A stretch of DNA of 64,000 bases from Oreohelix idahoensis. Lineage: Eukaryota > Mollusca > Gastropoda > Stylommatophora > Oreohelicidae. The notes under the pieces are model-generated. The model searched no databases and was not told the DNA's origin. It saw nothing but the letters and a program-made list of their open reading frames with translations. Position 1 is the stretch's first letter; each line of letters opens with the position of its first letter. The position numbers were made by a program, and so were the translations under genes. Location: contig JAMPIV010008531.1 in NCBI GenBank assembly GCA_024509875.1, forward strand, positions 868,001 to 932,000, given 5' to 3'. Shown here one piece after another: positions 55,624-64,000 of the stretch.

Positions 55624-55875
55624 GTTAGAATTGGTGCGTTTTCTCTTTTAAGAAACCTGTAAGCGCTATTAGTTTTTGTGTGTGGGGGGCACTTTAGCCC
55701 AGATCTATAGAACTGATATAAGTTATGTTCGCAGAAATTGTCAGAACACTTTAATTGTTTTTGAGCTTGTGGTCCGGTTTTAAATTTCTTTTTCTTCTAA
55801 TTATATCTCCACTTTGATTCATGAAAGTGTCCCATGACAGCATCGTTAAAATGTGTACATAAATTACTAGCAGTT
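55624..55875. other. Unassigned sequence
   Basis: AT-rich with nothing recognised. Confidence 0.4.
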
Positions 55876-56256
55876 AACACAGTGTGTCAATAAAATACTT
55901 GTGCAACTTTAAACTTTAATACTTTTGGATGAACACATAGAAGCACCAAAATTATAAACGGCATTTTAAAACATAATTTGTTACGTATAAACACAATACA
56001 GTTTAAATTTTGAGGCCTCAACATAACCGCCCTCTTTCGTGATGCGTCTTTTAATCCGATTTTCAAACTCGTTGAGAATATTCTGCAGCTGTTGCTTAGT
56101 GAATTTGTGATGCTGGTCTTATGTTCATCCAGGGAATGTGGTTTTGTTGCGCACGCAACAGTTTTTTACTTTATAAATTATGCATTTATATACCGTTTAC
56201 AGCGTGCAAAGTTATTACAGTTTGAAGTTGCACAATGACTTTATAAACACCTTGTA
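55876..56256 (-). mobile_element. Internally deleted mariner-like element
   Basis: The ends ACAGTGTGTCAATAAAATAC (55878) and, from the other strand, ACAAGGTGTTTATAAAGTC (56255 inward) both lead into TTGTGCAACTT-AAACT, giving imperfect terminal repeats of about 40 bases next to TA. Inside, the minus strand encodes FENRIKRRITKEGGYVEASK, a typical Tc1/mariner transposase C-terminus. The rest of the transposase is deleted. Confidence 0.75.
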
Positions 56257-56262
56257 TATATC

Positions 56263-56908
56263 ATTGTTATGAAATGGGTTTCCTTAGATGTTTAATGTTT
56301 GGGTCTCATCTCGCATTCTGTCTACACTTACCAACAGGCAAGTAGTAAACATTTCAAAAAAAAGTTTTCTACTGTTACTTCATTCATCATACATGACATT
56401 TAGATGACACCAAATACGCACGTAGACACCCGCTCGAGTTGTATATAATGTCACAGTCATGGTAAATTGTCCCATTTTTATTATTCCAAAATCTGCCCTA
56501 CTAAATATTACCCTTAGTGGAATAAAGAATCGTCGGCGTGTAGTGTGTGCAAGTTTCATGTCTATGGCTGATTCTGTTGAATCTTAACCAGTAGGCGGGA
56601 TCGCAGAAATTCCCTTTGAGTCGATCCCTGTTTTCTTTGCCTCACAGCTGTGCTGTCTGTAGGAGGTGTTATGTCCGATGGCGGATACGAAACCTTTTGA
56701 TTGTTAAATGAAGGCGGCCGGTCGCTTCTTGGGGGGAAAATGTGCATAAAAGCATAATGAAACATTTTCACATTTTACATTATGTAGACGGACACACACA
56801 CACCCCCCCCCCCCCCACCCCCCCCCCCCCCCCCCCCCCCCCCCAAGATTCCACAGTTAAGAAACCAGGTACAGATGTCCAGCACACTTCTGAGCCGGAT
56901 ATATATAT

Positions 56909-56953
<45 letters not shown>
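56263..56953. other. Unassigned sequence with simple repeats
   Basis: No gene recognised. It contains a C tract (56803-56844) and a (TA)n tract (56900-56953). Confidence 0.5.
56803..56844. repeat. Poly-C tract
   Basis: 42 bases, all C except one A, preceded by (AC)n. Confidence 0.95.
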
Positions 56954-56962
<9 letters not shown>

Positions 56963-57202
56963 TTTTCTTAACCAGCGGCCTTTGGGCTTTCAGCCCTTCG
57001 GCCCAATGACATGTCATTGCGAGGCTGGGGAACCTGAGGACTTTCCTTCCAACCCGGTCAGGAGCTTCGCTCCTTCCCATCCACAGAGGGTTTATCACAG
57101 GAGCCGTTCAGGCTATTCAGTCAAATTTTCGGCCGTAAACATTTCTTCAAACGCCGACGCCCGGGTTTGAACCATGAACACCTGGTCGCCAGTACAACGC
57201 CG
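56954..57202 (-). mobile_element. tRNA-derived SINE, family S3, minus orientation
   Basis: On the minus strand, ACTGGCGACCAGGTGTTCAT precedes a B box GGTTCAAACCC (about 57162-57172). The body contains CTGTGGATGGGAAGGAGC and ends AAAGGCCGCTGGTTAAG, then poly-A (56954-56966, T on the plus strand) continuing into TA repeats. The A box is weak, so the 5' end may be truncated. Confidence 0.7.
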
Positions 57203-58022
57203 ATATATATATAACATATTACAACAAGTCTTCCAATTATAGGAAAAAAATTATATCAGCTGTGCTATTAATCAATTATAGAAACTTTATCAGCTGTGCT
57301 GTTAATCTTGTCTCTCACTACGTTAAATCACTTTTTCTTCATAGACAGTTAATTGCTCACACTTGCCGACGGAAATGGTACTAATGTGTACTCATCTCTT
57401 AAAACAGTTCTGTCCTTCTTAATTTGATGCACACAACACCCGCTGATGATCGTTCCTTTAGCCCATCCAAGACTGAGGGGAACTAAGGATGTAGCTCCGA
57501 TACAACCACTATGCTCCTGCGAAGTTCCAGGCAGCTGGATTGACCCGAACATACGACCTCAGGTTGGATGACACGAATAAACCCTCTAAGATTAATACAA
57601 GTCAGATTTTGACCCGACCTAGTGAAGCAAGTCTGCCCGGCATGCAGGTATGCAGGAATCAATTTGGCAGCTTTCTCTTCTATAGTCTGTCGTTCTGGCT
57701 GGTCTTCGAGTTTGTGTGTGTAATTGAATAAAACGCGCACACATATATATAGGTCAACGCAGGTAAATTCTACTGCGTAAGGAACCCTTTTGATTGGTTC
57801 GCGGCGTTTTAGTCTTTTTAATTGCCAGAGCAAGCTGATTGGTTAGTTACGTTTTGGTACTTTGCGTGACCGAGTTCCGAAGCAACAGTGTTTTTCTTCT
57901 TTCTTTAAAAAAAAAAAAATTTATTCTGTCTCAGAGTCTGTTGAACGTGGATTGGCTGTGCATGTTTGTATATCGACATAGTGTATTAACAAAGAAGTGG
58001 GTTTACACACGACTTTACGACA
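57203..58022. mobile_element. Repeat X, copy 2 (right part)
   Basis: Collinear with 27600-27632 joined to 30505-30910 and 32460-32948 of copy 1. Shared phrases are CCAATTATAGGAA, repeated CAGCTGTGCTGTTAAT, GGTACTAATGTGTACTCATC, CAGGCAGCTGGATTGAC and the end TTTACGACA. It lacks the RAG1-like transposon, so its CTTCCAATTATAG at about 57230 gives the empty site. The right end lies in an S1 SINE fragment. The left end is not defined. Confidence 0.75.
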
Positions 58023-58065
58023 GGGAATATGGTGTTAGGCCCATATTTTCTTGACCGTCTGGGCT
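58023..58065 (-). repeat. S1 SINE fragment
   Basis: GGGAATATGGTGTTAGGCCC and the following bases match the minus-strand S1 copy at 4908-4945. It abuts the right end of X copy 2. Confidence 0.8.
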
Positions 58066-59450
58066 TACGAAAAATGTTTTTGTGGTTATAACTAACTACA
58101 GGGATATTTTTATAAAAAATAATAAATTTCTGCAGAAACACTGCACAAAAATTGTATAGACAGTCATTTTGGTGTCAGCCCCTCTGATGGTGTCACCCGG
58201 TGCAGTCCGCACCCCGCTAGTGACGCCACTATGGTAGAGTGATATGTGCTGCCACCAACAACGGTCCCGCCCAAGTGTAACATCATCTGTGTCCTATCTC
58301 CTGCTTGGACGTTCACCCAAAATCAAACTTTTGCGACTAGCAGTCGGTAAGGCCCGTAACGGCGGGATAAACTAAGAAGAGTTCTGTTAATGGAACTGTG
58401 TCAAGCAGTTTAGTAGCGGTAGAGATCAGAATTACATTTTAAAACCCACAACAAACAGAATAATAGGATAACATAGGAACAGTGGAATCGATGAGCCTGT
58501 GGACTTTAGAAAGAAAAGAAATGCAGTATTAAGACAAATCTGAATCTCATTCCGGGTTTTAGAAGTGAAAAGTTATTGAGCGGTAAGTCGTCCTAGGGAG
58601 AGTTTATGAAGAAACAATGATCAGAGAAATATGATGGTTTATACAGCGAGTAATCAGTACGCATGTTTTGTTTCACGTCGCTTTATTTCCGTTTTCTGGA
58701 AGACTCTTAGCATAAATATAACGATGAGTTAGGCAGCGAAATGTTGCATTGTTTTTTTTTTTTAGACCTGCATGGACGCCCTACTGGCTAGGTGTTATTT
58801 ATCTGGAAAGTTCTTTGTGTTCTTGCATTAATGTTCACTAATTTATTCCACACAAAATAAGACTGGCGTGATTATTTATGAATTATTTGCCTGTTAATGT
58901 TAGGACTTCGCGTGGACTCGCTATAATTGGCTTAAAGAAAACCATGACTTTTTTTTAGGCAGGCAGTAGTTATCGACGTTACGTGGATAATATTCCTGTT
59001 TGGGAGTGAAACTGGACAGCCAAATTAGAATAACATAATTTGATATATGTTGCTTTAGAAGAATATTCTAATGGACGGAAAAAATGACCAGTTAAAGCAC
59101 TCTTAACTTAATGAAAGATTAAAACAAGTCAAATAATAACAGTTGTGGCTGAAGGAAGGACAGTGGTATTCTGCAATAAGCGAGGTAAACGAAAATTCGT
59201 ATTGCGTCTGTACTGTGGCAGTGGACTAAGAAAATACCTACGCTACGACCACAAGGCCGTCGTCAGGGGGAACAAACAAAAAGAGAAAGAAAGTGAGAAC
59301 CAACTCAATAAAACGCGATACGACCCGAAAATAGAAATAGCCGATCACAACAAATACCCATGCAGTGGTGTGGTCAACGAGTGCCGCCAAGCAGGATACA
59401 TTTGAGAACAGGTAAGAAAGAAATGGCGACGGTGCCAGACAGGTGCGGAA
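58066..59450. other. Mostly unassigned sequence
   Basis: 58180-58235 carries GGTGTCACCCGGTGCAGTCC and CGCTAGTGACGCCACTATG, a phrase I recall as widely dispersed in invertebrate sequences, of unknown origin. A Lys-rich open frame at 59145-59405 has no recognised domain. Confidence 0.4.
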
Positions 59451-59454
59451 AATG

Positions 59455-59575
59455 AAGGATGCAGAGACCCAGAGGATGGCTACGCAAAAGATGGATAGAA
59501 AATATCGATCTCAAGGATGACCTGAAAATAGACTTACAGACAGTCAGTCAAGGACAAAGGGGCACGTCGAACGAG
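59455..59575 (+). pseudogene. LINE 3'-end fragment
   Basis: RPRGWLRKRWIENIDLKDDL, following an Arg-rich stretch, matches the GRPR-RW-D-I--DL tail found at the end of LINE polyproteins. It is only about 40 residues long. Confidence 0.5.
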
Positions 59576-59869
59576 AGTGTTTTCTACGAAGAATCAGAGT
59601 TCAGAGCAGTAACCAAAAAATGTCACCTTTGTTTTTTTAATATAAAAAAAAAGATGGTGGATATGTTGAAAGTTTATTCACAGATTTTTAAAATATCTTC
59701 TATAGAAGTGAAGTTATTAAAAATCCAAATAGCACAAGGACTTAATTATAGTCGCATTACCGTAAAAGCGTTATCATTAATAGTTGCCGTATTAGGTAAC
59801 AGGGTATTAGCTCAGCCTGTTTTAATGTTGATGAGGGAGAGAAAAAAAAAAAAAAGGGAAACCCTAACC

Positions 59870-60222
59870 CAGTGTTTCTCAAACCTTTTTGTGTTCACGG
59901 CACATTTTTTTCAATTTTCTAAAAATTTTCGGCACACCTATCTGACCCTGCGCCTGAATAAAAAATTACAGTGGTATATACTAAATTAAAAAACTAATTT
60001 GTGGGTACTTTAGAATAAAGAAAACTCAATTTGATTTTCTTTTAATTGTTTAAAATAATTTTGAAGTATATCTATTTTTGTTCAAAGCAGTTAATAGCTC
60101 CAATGAATGAATTCAAGCTGTAAGATCAGTTTTATATTACATGATCACTAAAAATATACTTCATGTGGTAAATTTACAAAATATTTGCTGCACACTTTGA
60201 TAGGCCGCTTGAGAAACCACTA
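59870..60222. mobile_element. hAT-type MITE
   Basis: 353 bases with ends CAGTGTTTCTCAA and TTGAGAAACCACTA, flanked by a perfect 8-bp duplication CCCTAACC (59862-59869 and 60223-60230). The subterminal TTCACGGCACA and GCTGCACAC stretches and absence of coding capacity fit a non-autonomous hAT. Confidence 0.95.
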
Positions 60223-60418
60223 CCCTAACCTATTTAAAGGTCACTGAACTAAGTGTTTATCAGCCCGTGGTTGGCGTACCTTCATAGGTCCGCCAGCAGC
60301 ACCTAAGAGCCTGGAGTGTTACCATTGATATATGTGAGTGTGGCGTCTGTAATCATATCTTAACAAGAGTTGCAAGGACGCAAACAAGTGGAGCAAGTGA
60401 ACAACATAAACTTTAAAT

Positions 60419-60590
60419 ATGGATTGGACGTTATCACAGAGAAAATTACAAATAAAAACTATGATAGTTAGCAAAAGAGATGAGAAGCGAACATTTTTCA
60501 ACAGAAGAACAATTGGAAAGATACTAGAGCAAGTGAAAAGTGTATCGTATCTTGAACACAAACACCAGAGGATGGCAGATGTAAAGCAGA
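60419..60590 (+). pseudogene. LINE RT fragment
   Basis: LQIKTMIVSKRDEKR followed by KILEQVKSVSYLEHK resembles the K-TK-MV-S----R ... L-QV--FKYLG segment after the FADD motif of LINE RTs. Bases 60449-60566 are repeated inverted at 61119-61236. Confidence 0.55.
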
Positions 60591-61236
60591 AGCCTAGTAT
60601 AGAAGAGAAATGGTCAAACTACAGTCAACAACATGGGACAGATATTAACGTACATAGACATAACAAACTACAGTCAACAACATGGGACAGATATTAACGT
60701 ACATAGACATAACAAACTACAGTCAACAACATGGGACAGATATTAACGTACATAGACATAACAAACTACATTCAACAACTTGGGACATATATTAACGTAC
60801 ATAAACATAACAAACTACAGTCAACAACATGGGACAGATATTAACGTACATAGACATAACAAACTACAGTCAACAACATGGGACAGATATTAACGTACAT
60901 AGACATAACAAACTACAGTCAACAACATGGGACAGATATTAACGTACATAGACATAACAAACTCATAATTACAGTCATATCTTCTTCGTCTTTTCCAGTT
61001 ATCACGTTAACTGGCGTTAGTGATCATGGTTTCTTCTATCTTTCCAGTTCTCACAGTATCTATCCCATAACAGACCCAGAGAACGTCGATTGCCTGAGCC
61101 TGATATGAGTCATATTTGTGTGTTTGTGTCCAAGATACGATACACTTTTCACTTGCTCTAGTATCTTTCCAATTGTTCTTCTGTTGAAAAATGTTCGCTT
61201 CTCATCTCTTTTGCTAACTATCATAGTTTTTATTTG
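60449..61236. repeat. Inverted repeat with 118-base arms
   Basis: The arms 60449-60566 and 61119-61236 are complementary with one mismatch noticed (60556/61129). They enclose about 550 bases containing a 49-base tandem array. The arms consist of LINE RT sequence, so it is an inverted duplication of a LINE scrap. It could form a long hairpin as RNA or single-stranded DNA. Confidence 0.9.
60616..60963. repeat. 49-base tandem array, about seven units
   Basis: Units contain AAACTACAGTCAACAACATG, GGACAGATATTAACGTAC and ATAGACATAAC. They are nearly identical except for the fourth, which carries several substitutions. There are no unique spacers, so it is a satellite-like array and not a CRISPR. 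Confidence 0.95.
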
Positions 61237-61429
61237 GATCTCATATTTGTCACTGTACCGATTGAACAGATCAAATCCTTCATTATTGTATGGTGCAGAA
61301 ATAATGATTGCATTGTAGATGTGTAGAAGAAGTGTGACTCATTGCATGGAAACATAACATAGCAGGTAAAGACGTCATAGGAAAACTAGGAATTCGGATA
61401 TCCTGATTTTTCTCAGCGTCCTGTCCCGT

Positions 61430-61797
61430 AAATGGTGTGGATCAACTGTCCAGGTCATTCAGGGGTTCGCGGCAATGAAAGAGCTGACAGACTAGCTTCA
61501 AGAGCACCCATAGACGGTGCATTGGATATGGATAAGGCAGACATACTGAGGGCAGTTGGTGATCGCCTGTTAGAGAATGACACTGCAATCGATGAATCAT
61601 CAAGGCTAAGATTGCTGGAATTTTGCATCAAACGTAAGACTAGCAGGGACGGACGTATGAGAGGATGCATCCGGCGTGTATACAACCAGCGCGCAACAGA
61701 AACTCTTAGCATTCATACCTTTCGACATTGGCTGGGGGAGACTGAACACCCACGGGTTTGCCCGGAGTGCAGTGATGTCGATTCTGATCAACAATAA
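61430..61797 (+). pseudogene. LINE RNase H C-terminal fragment
   Basis: NCPGHSGVRGNERADRLASR is the last RNase H block (His and Asp present). It is followed by LRLLEFCIKRKTSRDGR, YNQRATETLSIHTFRHWLG and HPRVCPECSDVD, the usual tail of LINE polyproteins with RNase H. The domain's N-terminal half and RT are missing. The family differs from the RNase H tail at 35715-36296. Confidence 0.8.
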
Positions 61798-64000
61798 CAA
61801 AAACCAATTTCCACCAACTTGCAATCTTTTCATTGTGCATTTTCTGGATTTTACGGAAAAGCCCTGCCATTACTGAGTGGAAACTAAATGCGCGCCTGTT
61901 GAAATAACGCACCTTTCTTTCAATTAAAAAAAAATCTTTTTCTGACTGGAGTTTCAGAAATATTCATGCCTTTTTTTTAAAAATGTATTTACTTCTTCCT
62001 ATTTTTTCTGTGACATTATTTGTGGAATTCTCCCCATTTATATTTCGGGTAAATATGAATAACTGTCTCCGTCTTACATTTATATTTAGCAGTATGTCAC
62101 GAAGTGGCTTTAGTTTTAGAGTCTGTCTGAGTACAGAGACCAGACACTAGTTTTGAGAAAGTCTGAGAAGATAGATTTAGATGAGAAAACAGTGAATGTG
62201 GAAGGATGAAACTTATAGCTTCGAGGGTGAGAACCGAAATTGACTCTCCCTCGCCACTTGTGACTTATGTAAGAGCTACTGTCTCACCACCTTTGACTAC
62301 CAGAAAGGAGATAAGGTTTCACTAAGTCCACAGACACAACTATACAGACAAGCATATAAGTACAGTATAGTTACAGATAAACTGATCCAGTATACATTTT
62401 ATAGTTTATTAAGCACCAAATCAAAACCACAGAAAAAATAAATGAAGTGCGAGTTCGCACAACCTGGGAAAAAGAACAATTTAAATGAAAGACAAATATA
62501 AAAAAAAGAAAAGATTCCACACTCTCTTTCACACGGTTTACACCTGCAAGTCACAACTAAAGATAACTACCTATACTTGGTGGGGGTCTCTAAGTAAGAG
62601 CCACCCCTCCTGTCTACCCTATTGTTACTAACTAACACTCTGTCTCACTGACGAGGTATGGACTAAATGTCTACACTGCCTTAAAAGCGCTCTAGGCTGT
62701 CCTAAACAATTGACTAATACTCCACAAGCACTGCTACACTATTTGACTTTCCAGCGCTAACTCAGAGGCTGTCCTCTAAGTATTTCTATCTGAATCTACT
62801 GTTCTTCTCTAAACTCCTTCCTTTCGCCTCTGTCACGGTTCAGTGCCTCTCTGACTCTACCGTCTTCGTCTGAGGCTCAGATGAGTTGCTTCTCCGTCAA
62901 ACCTCCTCTCATTAGCATGTGGAAAGGTATGATTTCCCTCTCTCCTTTCCTGAATACTGATAAAGAGGATCTGGTTCACTACAGCGAATTGTTGCCGAAG
63001 GCTGTGGTTGGTTTCACTGCTGATGACAATTTTTTTCAGATGCCGAGGTAACCCTCTTCGGGTTTTGGCCTTACTGCTTTATTGTGGCAGTATTATAAGC
63101 ACATGGCAACGCGCCTATATGGTGTGCTTTAACGAGCTAAGAGCTCCTGATTTAAAGAACCCGTTCCCGCTGAGGCAAGAGTCCTCACTGCAAGAGAACT
63201 TCTTTCTTTCAGTGTTGCAGACGTACTGGGCGCTGGTACAGGCGCTTTCCCAAGTTTTCTTCACTTTCGGCTATGTCTCGTGCCTCCTTCTCGTTAGAAG
63301 GCACCGTTCGTGGTAGGATTTCGGCTATCAGTAAACTCCACCACCATCACCACCAACAATCTATTTGCTGTAGAAACAAAAAAATAACCACATCTATACA
63401 GCAAGTCAAAATTCATAAGACACTAACACATTACCCCACAACTTCATCTACACCCTGGGGTTCCCTAAGTTACAAAATCTCTCCTACACACAAGAAATAA
63501 ACAAATATTTCTGCCCAAGGGTCAAAATAATTTACAGTCCCTCCTATCTCTCTCCTGCACCAATTTACCCCGCTGTCAGTTATGTAAACCCCAGACGAGG
63601 GCTGACCTGAATCTATTGTGTGCTTATCTTGCTGAAAGGCATCACAACATTAGCTTCGTTGAAGCGACTATTCCCCGGTACAGGATAATTTCCCAGCTTT
63701 AACTTCTTCTTAAAGACTGACCCGGGAAGGTTATCAATTTAACACAATTATTAAACACACCATCTAGGCAATATTTAATCCTCGTCACCCCTTGTCTTCC
63801 GACTACAAGACCCAATAACACAGTTAATTAAATACACAAACCACGCCCGCGTAAATACACTGCAAATTATCATAATCAAAATGCAGTTTTCTCAGACCTC
63901 ATATTACATATTACAGAGCACCCGTTTATCTTAGCGCTTACCCTCACACAGTTAATATCTCAAAAGCCGCTACACAAATCACAGATACTGCTACTTATTC
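61798..64000. other. Unassigned sequence, possible LTR
   Basis: No coding motif was recognised. TGTCACGAAGTGG at 62096 has a TGTCACG start like some Ty3-type LTRs (the element at 43399 starts TGTCACG too), but the partner LTR and a target duplication would lie outside the window. The open frame at 63008-63316 shows no known domain. Confidence 0.35.

Noticed and set aside
60616..60963. CRISPR-like array
   Set aside because: Units are contiguous and near-identical with no unique spacers, in an animal genome; it is a tandem array.
62096..64000. LTR of a third LTR retrotransposon
   Set aside because: TGTCACG alone is weak, and neither a partner LTR, a primer-binding site nor coding sequence is in the window; kept only as an unassigned region.

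Overview
The window reads as animal nuclear DNA in which nearly everything recognisable is transposable-element sequence. There are no operons and no dense coding. The one host gene I can name is the 5' part of a DSTYK-like kinase gene (exons at 2664-2811 and 4005-4510), with intron/exon signals and TE-filled introns. The TE mix, and above all two copies of an element whose protein resembles the N-terminal zinc-binding part of RAG1 (described before as N-RAG-TP from the sea hare Aplysia), make a gastropod mollusc the best guess. That assignment is an inference; no species-diagnostic gene is present.

Layout. 1-2300: decayed Tc1-like transposase and two opposed LINE reverse-transcriptase scraps. 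2664-7710: DSTYK-like exons, with LINE, SINE and poly-C debris in the introns and a tentative third exon ending at 7710. 7750-13440: a long (TA)n tract, then mostly unassigned sequence. 13683-37392: a nested stack of mobile elements whose order can be read from intact target-site duplications (TSDs). The outermost is a RAG1-N-terminus transposon (4-bp TSD TATA). It was entered by a hAT element (8-bp TSD), itself entered by a Ty3-like LTR element (5-bp TSD CCAAT), and by a near full-length LINE (11-bp TSD). The LINE was entered by an unclassified repeat 'X' (5-bp TSD), and X by a second, inverted copy of the RAG1-N-terminus transposon (4-bp TSD TCCA). A short LINE fragment with a 13-bp TSD lies near the outer element's right end.

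37400-43400: mostly unassigned, with one SINE, a foldback MITE and a degraded RNase H fragment. 43399-52388: a second LTR element with very long (about 2.5 kb), almost identical LTRs and a long open gag-protease-integrase frame, but no reverse transcriptase. 52600-58070: SINEs, an internally deleted hAT with perfect 8-bp TSD, a deleted mariner-like element, a possible host exon (55511-55623) and a second X copy. 59450-61800: LINE scraps, a 353-bp hAT MITE, a 118-bp inverted repeat enclosing a 49-bp tandem array, and a LINE RNase H tail. The last 2 kb are unassigned.

Points to pursue: the RAG1-N-terminus transposon with CAC termini and a frame change shared by both copies; a LINE with an RNase H-type reading frame upstream of its endonuclease inside a single TSD; a Ty3-like Gag-protease protein ending in an RRM-like domain; and two young LTR elements, one without integrase and one without reverse transcriptase. 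Boundaries come from reading by eye; similarities are from recalled family motifs, not searches.
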